Program-made: the position numbers and the translations under genes
Source of the DNA: Prevotella sp.
Lineage (GTDB): Bacteria > Bacteroidota > Bacteroidia > Bacteroidales > Bacteroidaceae
Assembly: GCA_016286995.1 (NCBI GenBank)
Contig: JAEEVA010000011.1
Coordinates: 1 to 64,000, forward strand
Length of the DNA stretch: 64,000 nucleotides
Direction of reading: 5' to 3'
Shown: one piece after another, positions 31,101 to 40,020 of the stretch
Layout: every line of letters starts with the position of its first letter
Position numbering within the stretch: the stretch's first letter is position 1
The notes under the pieces: generated by a model
What the model saw: the letters and a program-made list of their open reading frames with translations, nothing else
The model's database searches: none
Told to the model about the DNA's origin: nothing

Positions 31101-33088
31101 ACAACAGTCGCATTCTCACAACCATCTGTCGTGAAGCTGACGGGATTGGTCCAGTCGCTCACGCCGCTGCTATTCTTGGCACGAACCTTAACCTCGTATG
31201 TAGTGGACAGATCAAGACCGGTTAGTGTATAAGGATTAGTGACGTTTTGTGTCACTGTGCCGTTTACATCAATGTCGAAGCCCGACTCAGTGCTCGTCCA
31301 GCTAACCTCAGCAGTCTTTCCACCGGTGTAGTTGACGGCGAGATTGGTAGGCTTCAAAACAGACGGAGCTGTGCCAGGTGTATAGCTAATAGTGGTCTTA
31401 GGCAAGAACTTCTGAAAGCCGACATTGGATCCATTGTTGACATCGCTTCCATAACCGCCCAAGGCAACATTCTCTTCGGAGCTAACACCTTGCCAAGAAC
31501 ATGAAGTATAAGTTCCTTGTATCATCTGCCTGACACCAATCAACAGGTTACCACCCAAATATTGATAAGAAGCGTCAAGGGTTATCACCATCTTATTGTC
31601 ACTGATGGCGAGAGTGCCTTTATTCATAACCTTTTCCATGTCATTCCAATCAAGTAGTGTAGCAGATGAGAAAGTGGTTTCAGGCACTTCAGTCATATAT
31701 ACCTCAAACTCAGCAGCGCCCCAACTGATATTATTATTTGTAGCATAGAATGTTAGTTTGGTGATATTGCCATATTGCATAGCTGCAAGGTCAGCTGCAG
31801 GAATGATGAACTGACTCATTGAAAATTTGTCAACCCACATACCATATACAGGAACGTAGCCATTCGTGGCAGTTCCATCGTTCACAAGAACAGAATAGTC
31901 GTTGGTAGGAGTGAAACTAACTGTTTTACTCCAAGCACTCTCATCACCACCTTGTGTTGCTTTCACACGGGCATAATATGTGGTCTCAGGAGTGAGTCCT
32001 GTGAAGTCCTTAGTAGGAGTGCCGCTCACATTGACCGATGTAGCACCAGAGAATTCAGAATCCGTACCGTATTCCAGTACCCAATTGGTGGCAGTTCCGT
32101 TTTCGGTCCAGTTCAGCGTTGCCACAGTACCATTGCCAGGAGTCAGCGTCGCCGTCAAGTCGGTAGGCTTCGGACATGCAATGGGCGTTGTGAAGTTGAT
32201 TGCTGCATAACCACTCTCACCACCACTGTATTTGGCCTTTACCTGGAAGTTATAGGCCGTTTCTGCAATCAGTCCTGAAAGTGGAACTGATGGTGAGGTC
32301 ACTATTGTCTCTGTGCTCCACTCCGTATCGCTGGCCTTCTTGTACTGATAAGCATAGCCGGTGGGAGAACCTGCAGGAGCTGTCCATGACACAGTAGCAG
32401 CATGCGCCGTCAAGTCACTTACCGCAAGGTTAGTAGGTTTAGCGTAGAATACGCCACTGGGCGTAATGTCAAGAACGATGACATTCCTCTTATAGGTGCG
32501 TCCATATGCAGAAAACGTCGGATCTGTTGGATCATATTCACTTTCATCTTGACGAGCATAGATTGCTCTTGTAGGATCATCGCCTGTACCGAACACCTTG
32601 CCATTCAAACCGCTCTTCCAAGCACCAGTCATATTGTTGAAGCAAATGGCCAAATTGCCAGTACCACTATATGCGAAAGGAGTGTCAAGCGTGAAAGTGT
32701 ATGCCTGTGCTTCCGTATTATGAACGGTCACCGTCCCTGAATACACGAGATCACCAGCAGTCACAGAAATCCAATCCGTTGAACTTTCGAATTCCCCTTT
32801 GGTTGTTTCAACCATATAGATGTCAAAAGACATGTCGGGGAGTTGGTCATTACCATACAACCAAACGGTAATGGCATTGATGGTTCCTGCCGTTCCAATT
32901 TCGTCAGGAGTGTAAATCTGCTGACTGTAGGAATAGTTGTAAAGAGAGTTCATAGGCAGAAAGGAATCGTTGCCTGCGCCTTCCAAACTACCAATTTCCA
33001 CTTCCACGGCCCACGCTCCGGTGAATGAGCAGAGCACGGCGAGCAGCAATAGGGCCGCCCTTCGTCTTAAATTAGTTTTCATTTTCAT
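28175..33088 (-). CDS. giant secreted FN3 / Cleaved_Adhesin / dockerin protein
   Basis: 1637 aa; repeated FN3 (PTDLAVSxIGPxxAxxxWxxNGxAxxW...LTGLTPETDYTIRI); gingipain-type adhesin module FFEDFENVTGEDLPNGWTQIDADGDGYTW...NWLISPQLDL...YIAIRHFD; C-term dockerin-like pair GDANGDDSVSITDAVAVVNYIL...ITITDAVGIVNIIL. Confidence 0.85.
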   Translation of the reverse strand: MKMKTNLRRRAALLLLAVLCSFTGAWAVEVEIGSLEGAGNDSFLPMNSLYNYSYSQQIYTPDEIGTAGTINAITVWLYGNDQLPDMSFDIYMVETTKGEFESSTDWISVTAGDLVYSGTVTVHNTEAQAYTFTLDTPFAYSGTGNLAICFNNMTGAWKSGLNGKVFGTGDDPTRAIYARQDESEYDPTDPTFSAYGRTYKRNVIVLDITPSGVFYAKPTNLAVSDLTAHAATVSWTAPAGSPTGYAYQYKKASDTEWSTETIVTSPSVPLSGLIAETAYNFQVKAKYSGGESGYAAINFTTPIACPKPTDLTATLTPGNGTVATLNWTENGTATNWVLEYGTDSEFSGATSVNVSGTPTKDFTGLTPETTYYARVKATQGGDESAWSKTVSFTPTNDYSVLVNDGTATNGYVPVYGMWVDKFSMSQFIIPAADLAAMQYGNITKLTFYATNNNISWGAAEFEVYMTEVPETTFSSATLLDWNDMEKVMNKGTLAISDNKMVITLDASYQYLGGNLLIGVRQMIQGTYTSCSWQGVSSEENVALGGYGSDVNNGSNVGFQKFLPKTTISYTPGTAPSVLKPTNLAVNYTGGKTAEVSWTSTESGFDIDVNGTVTQNVTNPYTLTGLDLSTTYEVKVRAKNSSGVSDWTNPVSFTTDGCENATVVNYSLVDSYGDGWDGNIIYVVDSDGNIIEDNEGNVIAVTIESGASASGTLRLCGDYLEFVWYKGSYPGECSWSFTDVNGNVLFSGQGDASMQTGDVLHVIDNGACPRPTDLAVSEIGPRSAKLSWTENGTANKWKIYFFDAGDNITDIVTANSNPFTLTGLTPETDYTIRIIAVNGSDESDLSRRFSFTTSTATPAPTDLAVSHIGPTNATATWNGFAENYDIEWAEFYSSADWLQYNDGSLKSNVGSSSGGEWTWGVMYPASMLTDKMTLTKIAFYEVDTSNYMDGSVTVKVYSGGDTAPGTLLYTETIATESTNDMREVILSTPVEFDVSENLWITLTANATYCMTMSEEDGGENSRWFLNGDDWVDFGTVYTDGANDSFMIWGYVNDLNLSSLSWSTKSDVTSPYTINGLTSETDCVVRVRGDFGSDGDSNWTYSYFTTTEMNPTPTDIEADLMADGATLTWMGYGDSYNVRYRTAESREYLFFEDFENVTGEDLPNGWTQIDADGDGYTWFSFTPDGYTDNYGNPTLFGASCATSASYDNPTSSPLTPDNWLISPQLDLQGTLSVWLRGQDPGWAAENFAIYVSTTGTDIADFVELVPETTAGAIYTEYTADLSSYSGQKGYIAIRHFDVTNMFRLNVDNFGIYNVTSADSWTTTTTGDATITLTELPTNTTYEYQIQSVSGGSTSEWSDIQSFALLTLQENADNSTLIADNIGRKAHVTLADHTLYKSVHYSTMCLPFDVVKDESPLADAMIRVLDTSNSSFDASTNTLNVTFKEFAGDVIPAGTPFVAIWLYGSNLTNPEFANVIMGSNLRTEAFTGGNFRGNFSPVTLTENEMYFGPDKTLSWPSTNVTIGSFRGRLQLENPQLNQPIDITINLMPGMVLTLRYLKGDANGDDSVSITDAVAVVNYILGTPSADFNRMNANVNGDADTSGNPNITITDAVGIVNIILNSTSTAPEFELEEVDTEVEPE

Positions 33089-33148
33089 ACGCGTACTTAT
33101 TTATGATTAATATATAGTATGTCTCTTCAGTTGATGGTCTACAGACTG

Positions 33149-33156
33149 CAAAAGTA
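33149..33156 (-). promoter_or_regulatory. -7 element TACTTTTG
   Basis: Upstream of 28175..33088. Confidence 0.45.
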
Positions 33157-33315
33157 CGAAATAAAAATGAAACGGCCAAGAAAAAGTGGAAAAAATTGTC
33201 CTCTTACACTTATTTTTTTATCTTTCCTTTTTACGGAATCTAACGGATTGGCTGGGGCTGGTCGCCTGCAAAGATACGAACTTTTTACTCAACAGTAAAA
33301 TTTCAGCTGCCGTTT

Positions 33316-33392
33316 TTAAAAGTGTGCCAAGGAATGGTACAGTCTGTTCCATTCTTTGGTACACTCTGTTTCTAGCCTTGGCACACTTTTAA
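33316..33392. repeat. inverted repeat, 17-bp perfect arms
   Basis: TTAAAAGTGTGCCAAGG (33316-33332) / CCTTGGCACACTTTTAA (33376-33392). Confidence 0.95.
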
Positions 33393-33480
33393 CATTTGCC
33401 AACACCGTATCACGATTGTACACTTTTATTACCTTTTCCTGACTAATCACTGACCTTTTACACGCATAGGGCTTTGTTTT

Positions 33481-33625
33481 AACCCAAATTTGTCATTAGA
33501 AATATAATAGGAAAGAAATTGCCGTAATAACCATAATTTGCTTCATAATTGACATCATCAGTAATGGTTATTACGGATAAATTACGATCATTATGGCAAT
33601 TCGTTTCTAATAACCTATTTGGGTT
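33481..33625. repeat. nested imperfect inverted repeat (~145 bp)
   Basis: AACCCAAAT/ATTTGGGTT, ATTAGAAA/TTTCTAAT, AATTGCC/GGCAATT, CCGTAATAACCAT/ATGGTTATTACGG. Confidence 0.9.
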
Positions 33626-33711
33626 TATTTGTAGTTTTTCAACCTTTCCACGCTTGTTATAGCAATTGGGTGAAAAGGAATTATGAGCTACTGGATAGAG
33701 ACGCGCATTGC

Positions 33712-33797
33712 AAATTCACTGAAATTGCAAACCAAATTCACTGAAATTGCGAACCAAATTCACTGAAATTGCGAACCAAATTCACTGAATTTGCTGA
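33712..33797. repeat. 22-bp tandem repeat, ~3.9 copies
   Basis: AAATTCACTGAAATTGC(A/G)AACC repeated. Confidence 0.95.
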
Positions 33798-33981
33798 GCA
33801 GAATGACTCATGTTTCCCACCAATGACTTTGCTATCAAGAACTAGAAAATTATTTATTAGAGGGCATCTAAAGAGCTTTGAATTTAGAGAATTGGTGGCG
33901 ACAGCCTGTTCTCTACTATCTTCGATCGCTTGCGACCTCTAAAATTCTCTAATTCTCAAATTCGTGATAATAATAAAAAGT

Positions 33982-34012
33982 GGGGCAAGTTTTTCGACTA
34001 GCCCCCTTTTCT
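33982..34012 (-). terminator. putative terminator hairpin for 34064..38986
   Basis: GGGGCAAGT-TTTTCG-ACTAGCCCC with flanking A/T runs. Confidence 0.65.
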
Positions 34013-34063
34013 TAATTCCAATTGTCAATTCTCAATTCTCAATTGTCAATTCTCAATTAACCC

Positions 34064-37000
34064 TCACTCCGGCTCCACCCCTGTCTCGACCTCGTCGGCC
34101 TCAACGTCTTCGGGAGCATCCAGTTCGGGAGCAGTGCTGTTGCCGCTGTTCAGGATGATGTTCACAATGCCCACAGCGTCGGTAATGGAGATGTTGGGAT
34201 TGCCGCTTGTATCGATATCGTCATTGACGTTGGCTGCCGCCCAGTTGAAGTTGCCCGACGGACTGCCCAAAATGTAGTTCACTACACCCACGGCGTCGGT
34301 GATAGACACGCTGCCGTCGCCATTGGCATCACCCTTCAAGGACGATACGCTGATCTGCGTGCCGTCGCCGAAGTCGATGATGATACCGTTTCCTTTGGCC
34401 ACTCCAGCGGGCATATTGAGGTAGGCACGGAAAGCACCGATGCTGATATTGATGGCCGGCCATGACAGCGGCTTGTCCGAGCCAAAGTACATTTGTTTGT
34501 TGCCACTTTCGTATAGGGTCCACGGGGCGAAGTTGCCCTTGAACGTGCCACCAGAACAGGAAACTCTTCCTGGCGTACCGCTTCCCACGATGACGTTGGC
34601 AAACTTCAAATTTGTCAAGTCCTCTCCTTCTGACCACTTTACAATGAAAGGCGTACCTGCAGGAATCACAGTAGAACCACTTAAACTCTCACCAAAGGTC
34701 ACCGTCAGGATTTTAGTTGTGCTATTGTATTCCATATTGCTCACCTGCTTGACGGTCGCATTGGGTGGCAGACATTCAGCAATCTTCATGTCGAACGGCA
34801 GACATAGCACATTATACTTTCCGTCTCTCTTAAGCGTACGTCCGGCAAGCGTGACGTGTGCCAGGCGGCCCGTGTTGTTGCGAATCAGGCTGGTATTGTC
34901 GACATCGTCCTGCAGGGTCAGCAGTGCAACTGTCTGCATGTCGCTCCACCAAGACCACATACCGTTTTTGGTGCTTCGAACCTGGAATTCGTATGCAGTG
35001 TTAGTGGCCAAGCCGCCCAGTCCTATACCAGGACCAGTCAACGTTTCTATGTTTGACCATTCTCCTGCGTTATAGATGCCGAAGTCATCAATCATGAGAT
35101 AGTTGCCATTATAATCTTGATGGTGGATGGCAATATAACCCTGCCGTCCAGCGTATGCGCTCAAATCAATAGTCACTTCCGTCCAGTCACCCGTGGCTGG
35201 TGCTTTAACCAACGGCTTCCATACATGTACAAAGTCAGCAATGGCATTGCCAGTAGTTGACAACAGCACCTCATACGCGTCAGGGCGTTCTGCATCGGTA
35301 CGCACCCAGAATTTCAGTGTTTGACCAAAGACTAGCGGTGGAGAAACGAGGTAGTTGTTGGCATGAAGTGGATTGCTGGAGGCAGAGCTCCACGAACTGA
35401 CCACCTGACTGCCGCTGTGGGCTTCAAAGCTTAATTCACTTGTAGGATCCATGAAATACCAGCATTCGCTCTGTCCTGGAACAATCTGGCTACAATCACC
35501 CTGTAAAGCTGTCCACTGGCCGAAGCCATTCTCAAAGTCATCGAAGAAGGTAGGTGCACTAAGATCTGATGCCGTTCTGTAATGGAAGTCATAGGTGTCA
35601 CCCGAGCCGTTCCACTGGGTAGAGAAACCATCGGCAAACACATAAGTATCAAAGTCAGAAGGTTTGGGGTTGTCTATGTCAGTAGTGGTGAAGGTTGTTT
35701 CAGCCCACTCACTCGAAGCATCGGTCATAAAATTGGCACGTACTTGGACAAAATACGAGGTCAATGGTTCCAGACCCGTGATTTCCTGACTATTGCCAGA
35801 GATATTCTCAATGGTGGACCATCTGCTTTCAGGTTCTGTAATGACGATATCATCTACATTGAGCATGAACATGTCATTACTGTCAAAGTGCCGGATAGCC
35901 ACATAGCCATACTGTCCGGCGTAATCACTCAGGTCAACAGTATATTGATACCAGTTACCTTGAGTACGGTGTGAACCTCTGGGAGCTGCTTTCTTGACGG
36001 CACGCAAGGCCGGTGCAGCAGTCATGTCATTTTCCCAAATGGTATTGAAGGCACTGGCATCGGTTTTGCTGGTGGTAGACACGGCGACACCAAAGTGCTC
36101 TGTAGGATAATTATCATCCTGTGCACAAGCCCAGAAAGTGATTGTTCCACCGAGGGCGACATATGGAGAGACCAAATAGTTGTCTGGGGTCAGGGGAGTA
36201 GATGTAACATTAACATAAGAGCCTGAAGTCACGAAATCGGCTGATCCATTATGTCCTTGATTTTTTAAAGCACTATAACCGGTCAAATAAATAGCACCAA
36301 CTGCTGAGCCGAGTACCCAATTATAACCATCACCGTCGGCATCAATAGTCGTCCATTTGCCTAAGCTAAAGTCATTGAAATCTGAATATATCTGACACCC
36401 GTAGCGCAGGTCATAGTTGGTGGCTTCGGGGTTACCCGTCCAACTGATGTCTGCCGAACAGTAGGTAATGTTGTCGGCCACGATGCCGGTAGGAACCGGG
36501 CTGGCAATAGGGGTAGTGAAGGTTAGCTTATGACTCCACAAACTCTCACCACTGCCTTTCAGGGCACGTACCCGGACATTGTACGTGGTTTCGGGGGTGA
36601 GACCTGTTAACGTGTAGGGGTTGGTATCAGCCGTGATAATACGGGTAAATGTATCCTCGTCGTCAACAAAGGCTATCTGCCACTGTGTTGCCGTGCCATT
36701 CTCTTTCCAACTGAGCGTAGCGTATCTTCCCATAATGTCTGAGACAGCAAGTTCAGTTGGCCTCAAAACGGCAGGAGCCGCACCCTTGGCAACACGGATT
36801 TGGTTCTTGAAATACTGTATCGTTCCTGAGTAGCCCGACGGTTGGGTCGGGTCAAAGTTAGTACCATCATCCGAGACATACAAGCCCTGTTTATTAGCAA
36901 CATAGAAAGTCAGGAATTCCGTCGCAACGAAGTCGTCAGAAAGCGTATGGTCGTCAATGACAAGGGCCATATTCTCAGTTCCTTCATAGGGGAACGGAGT

Positions 37001-38986
37001 GTCCAGCGTAATAGTTGTCCAGACGCCGGCAGCGAAGTTGACATCGCCGCTATAGACGCGGTCGGCAGAAGTGACGGGAACCCAGTCATTTTTACTATTG
37101 AAGGAACTCTTTTCGGTGCTGACCATATAGATATCCAGATGACGTGTATGGGCAGCGCCACTGGTATTCTTAAAGGCAATGCTCTCGATAGCACCAGCCT
37201 GGCCAAGTTCTTCAACAGTATAGATCTGCTGTGTCAGCGAGTTTATATATTTGCAATCGGTGGGGAAGGAGTCGTCCGTGTATGAACCAGAACCGATAAT
37301 CTGCTTGTTTGTCGGTTCAAAATATATGGTCTTACTCCACAGGCCCTGACTGGTGGCACTGCAATAGGAGCGAACCTTGACAGAGTGAACGACATCGGGA
37401 GTGAGAGAGCTGAAATAATAGCCGTTGTTTGTGCACATAATGTAATTCGTATTACCGTCAATACAAAGTTGCCAGGCATCAGCCCCATTATTTTTCCAGT
37501 CCACACTAACTTCAGCGTTTGGATAAAGCGAGGCCCGCAGACCAGTGGTCCGCATGCAGTTAGGAGCCATGTCCACCCTGAAGTTGTCCATATAGGTGGC
37601 TGAGCCATACTCACTTTCACCGACTAAGATGATATAGCATGAGCCACTGGTGAAGGGTATCATCAGGTCGTATGTGTACCAGCCACTTTCTTGTTCTTCG
37701 GGAATGACTACGTTGGACAACATGTAGAGACGCGGAATAAAGGCCAGTTCCGTAGCTCCCTCAAGTTTGCCGTCAGTGCTGGCATACACCCTGATGCCCT
37801 CTTCCGTACGGTCTGAAAAGGCATCGTTACGATATATATCCAATGAGAACATATAGTTTACACCTCCTTCTCCCAAGTACATCTGAGGAAGCACCAGCAT
37901 GGTTTTGTTGCCTACCCCCTGATCGGGCAGACAAAGCATTTTTGTATCGTTGTCGTAATCTGGGGAAGAATACACATTAAAGACACTCGTACTTGAACCT
38001 TCGATATGCTCATTCCGCCAGCAGAGGTCATTGAAGGCTCCATCGCTGTAGCCGTTGAAGTTTTCATACCACGGGTAGCCTGTCACAGGATTACAGTCCG
38101 TCGTAAAGTCAACGACAGCCCAGCCACTGGCGTCGCTGCCGTACAGAGCCTTCACACGGAAGTTATAGGCTGTGGCAGGCTCCAGACCGCTTAGGGTAAT
38201 GGAGGGATATTCGGGAGACACTTCTGCGCTCCACACCGTCTCGCTGGCCTTCTTGTACTGGTAGACACTGCCCGTGGCACCCGTCGGCAAGTCCCAGTAT
38301 ATAGAAGCAGAGTTAGTTAACAAACTGTATACTTCAATATTGGTCGGCTTGGCGAGAACTGCTGTGCCATCCGTATAGGTGAACGTGGTCTGGGGAATGA
38401 AGTTCTGCTGGGTGGCTGGTACTTCATCTAAGCTTGAGCCATTATAACCGGCAACAGAAGCATTACTAACGGTCTGGCCGTAGAAGAAGATTTCTTTATA
38501 GCCAGCAGCGGTCGTATTCTCAATGCCGATGAGCAGGTTGCCGCCACGATATGTGAACGGCGTAGCAAAAGTGATGGTAAGTTCACCACCGCCACTGGCA
38601 CTGACAATGTCCAAAGTTCCCTGATACACGGTGCTGCAATCGGCCTTGGCCTCGTAAGCACTGATAGAGGTGTAGGTCACTTCCTTCAGATAGACATCGA
38701 CCGTGCTGACCGTGGTATACGGCACATTATAACTGGTCGTATAGAACTTGATACTGCTGATGGTACCACCATTCATGCTTGTCAATTCAGAAGATGGAAT
38801 GACAAACTGACTTTTGGTAAAATCATCAAAATAAAAGACGTACGCAGGAACATATTTATTTGTTGCAGTTCCACTGTCATACACCGTGAGTTCATTTTGT
38901 GCCCACGTTCCTGTCAGTGAGCAGAACATAGCGAGCACCAGCAGTGCTGCCCTTTGTCTCAAGTTAAGCTTTGAATTCATAAGCAT
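34064..38986 (-). CDS. giant secreted FN3 / Cleaved_Adhesin / dockerin protein
   Basis: 1640 aa; signal peptide region homologous to 28175..33088; two Cleaved_Adhesin-like modules (DFNDFSLGKWTTIDADGDGYNW..., FFDDFENGFGQWTALQGD...); dockerin GDANGDGSVSITDAVGVVNYIL...ISITDAVGIVNIIL. Confidence 0.85.
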   Translation of the reverse strand: MLMNSKLNLRQRAALLVLAMFCSLTGTWAQNELTVYDSGTATNKYVPAYVFYFDDFTKSQFVIPSSELTSMNGGTISSIKFYTTSYNVPYTTVSTVDVYLKEVTYTSISAYEAKADCSTVYQGTLDIVSASGGGELTITFATPFTYRGGNLLIGIENTTAAGYKEIFFYGQTVSNASVAGYNGSSLDEVPATQQNFIPQTTFTYTDGTAVLAKPTNIEVYSLLTNSASIYWDLPTGATGSVYQYKKASETVWSAEVSPEYPSITLSGLEPATAYNFRVKALYGSDASGWAVVDFTTDCNPVTGYPWYENFNGYSDGAFNDLCWRNEHIEGSSTSVFNVYSSPDYDNDTKMLCLPDQGVGNKTMLVLPQMYLGEGGVNYMFSLDIYRNDAFSDRTEEGIRVYASTDGKLEGATELAFIPRLYMLSNVVIPEEQESGWYTYDLMIPFTSGSCYIILVGESEYGSATYMDNFRVDMAPNCMRTTGLRASLYPNAEVSVDWKNNGADAWQLCIDGNTNYIMCTNNGYYFSSLTPDVVHSVKVRSYCSATSQGLWSKTIYFEPTNKQIIGSGSYTDDSFPTDCKYINSLTQQIYTVEELGQAGAIESIAFKNTSGAAHTRHLDIYMVSTEKSSFNSKNDWVPVTSADRVYSGDVNFAAGVWTTITLDTPFPYEGTENMALVIDDHTLSDDFVATEFLTFYVANKQGLYVSDDGTNFDPTQPSGYSGTIQYFKNQIRVAKGAAPAVLRPTELAVSDIMGRYATLSWKENGTATQWQIAFVDDEDTFTRIITADTNPYTLTGLTPETTYNVRVRALKGSGESLWSHKLTFTTPIASPVPTGIVADNITYCSADISWTGNPEATNYDLRYGCQIYSDFNDFSLGKWTTIDADGDGYNWVLGSAVGAIYLTGYSALKNQGHNGSADFVTSGSYVNVTSTPLTPDNYLVSPYVALGGTITFWACAQDDNYPTEHFGVAVSTTSKTDASAFNTIWENDMTAAPALRAVKKAAPRGSHRTQGNWYQYTVDLSDYAGQYGYVAIRHFDSNDMFMLNVDDIVITEPESRWSTIENISGNSQEITGLEPLTSYFVQVRANFMTDASSEWAETTFTTTDIDNPKPSDFDTYVFADGFSTQWNGSGDTYDFHYRTASDLSAPTFFDDFENGFGQWTALQGDCSQIVPGQSECWYFMDPTSELSFEAHSGSQVVSSWSSASSNPLHANNYLVSPPLVFGQTLKFWVRTDAERPDAYEVLLSTTGNAIADFVHVWKPLVKAPATGDWTEVTIDLSAYAGRQGYIAIHHQDYNGNYLMIDDFGIYNAGEWSNIETLTGPGIGLGGLATNTAYEFQVRSTKNGMWSWWSDMQTVALLTLQDDVDNTSLIRNNTGRLAHVTLAGRTLKRDGKYNVLCLPFDMKIAECLPPNATVKQVSNMEYNSTTKILTVTFGESLSGSTVIPAGTPFIVKWSEGEDLTNLKFANVIVGSGTPGRVSCSGGTFKGNFAPWTLYESGNKQMYFGSDKPLSWPAINISIGAFRAYLNMPAGVAKGNGIIIDFGDGTQISVSSLKGDANGDGSVSITDAVGVVNYILGSPSGNFNWAAANVNDDIDTSGNPNISITDAVGIVNIILNSGNSTAPELDAPEDVEADEVETGVEPE

Positions 38987-39037
38987 GTTTATTACGATTA
39001 ATCTATAACATTTATTCAGTCAATGGTTTTCAATGTG

Positions 39038-39045
39038 CAAAGTTA
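39038..39045 (-). promoter_or_regulatory. -7 element TAACTTTG
   Basis: Upstream of 34064..38986; overlaps first copy of an 85-bp direct repeat. Confidence 0.5.
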
Positions 39046-39213
39046 CGAATAAGTGAGCAGAATACCAAAAGAAATAGCATTTATTTTTGTATTCTCGAGC
39101 GAGAGTAAGTTCTCGCAAAGCGAAAAATTACGAATAAGCGAGCAGAATACCAAAAGAAATCACATTTTTTTGTATTCTCGAGCGATAGTAATTTCTCGCA
39201 AAGCGAAAAAGTT
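39043..39213. repeat. 85-bp direct tandem repeat, 2 copies
   Basis: TTACGAATAAG(T/C)GAGCAGAATACCAAAAGAAAT...TTTTTTGTATTCTCGAGCGA(G/T)AGTAA(G/T)TTCTCGCAAAGCGAAAAA. Confidence 0.95.
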
Positions 39214-39242
39214 ACATATTATTTTTGTAAGAACAAAGAAAA

Positions 39243-39273
39243 GGGGCAAGTTTTTCGACTTGCCCCATTTTCT
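39243..39273 (-). terminator. terminator hairpin downstream of cyclophilin gene
   Basis: GGGGCAAGT-n6-ACTTGCCCC perfect stem; T-rich on - strand. Confidence 0.75.
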
Positions 39274-39318
39274 TAATTCCAATTATCAATTCTCAATTGT
39301 CAATTATCAATAATCGCT

Positions 39319-39999
39319 TCAATCATGGCGAGTAACGATGGTGGCACGGAGAATACGGACGTCGATCAACGGACGGTGATACGCGTCGACAGCCATCTGC
39401 TGAATGCGTTCCACCACATCAAGACCCTCTACGACTTCACCAAACACAGTATACTGCCCGTCAAGATGGGGCGTGCCGCCTATGGTCTTATACGTCTCAA
39501 TCATCTCCTGCGTCAGTTTCACACGTCCATGTGTCATGGTATCGAGCCTTTCCTGCACACGGTCTATCATGGCATCGTTGAACTGGCGTCCCCAAACGAT
39601 ATAGAACTGGCAAGCCCCCGACCGCATGTCAGGATTCACATCGTCCGGTTCACGGGCGGCAGCCACCATTCCCCTACGATGATAGAGTTGTGGCAGGCGG
39701 AACTCCGGTTCCAGCGTATAGTCCAGCTCACCCGTCCCTAAGCGCTGTCCTGGTTTCGCATGACGGCTGTTGAGGTCCCCACCCTGTATCATGAAGTCCT
39801 TCACCACCCGATGAAACAGCAATGAGTCATAAAGATGCATCCGCACCAGTTTCAGGAAGTTGTCACGATGTCGTGGCGTCTCATTACAAAGTGCGATACG
39901 GATGTTCCCCTCCGTTGTTTCCAGCAACACCTCGGCACGCTTCTGAGCCATTGCGTGAATCCCTACAAGTGCCATCAGGCATAATATCATCTTCTTCAT
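39319..39999 (-). CDS. peptidyl-prolyl cis-trans isomerase, cyclophilin type
   Basis: Signal peptide; VLLETTEGNIRIALCNETPRHRDNFLKLV, LLFHRVVKDFMIQGGD, YTVFGEVVEGLDVVERI. Confidence 0.93.
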   Translation of the reverse strand: MKKMILCLMALVGIHAMAQKRAEVLLETTEGNIRIALCNETPRHRDNFLKLVRMHLYDSLLFHRVVKDFMIQGGDLNSRHAKPGQRLGTGELDYTLEPEFRLPQLYHRRGMVAAAREPDDVNPDMRSGACQFYIVWGRQFNDAMIDRVQERLDTMTHGRVKLTQEMIETYKTIGGTPHLDGQYTVFGEVVEGLDVVERIQQMAVDAYHRPLIDVRILRATIVTRHD

Positions 40000-40020
40000 A
40001 ACTACGTGTTTTTTAAATTA

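Noticed and set aside
33712-33797. CRISPR-like array
   Set aside because: 22-bp units are directly contiguous with no spacers; no cas genes visible in the window.
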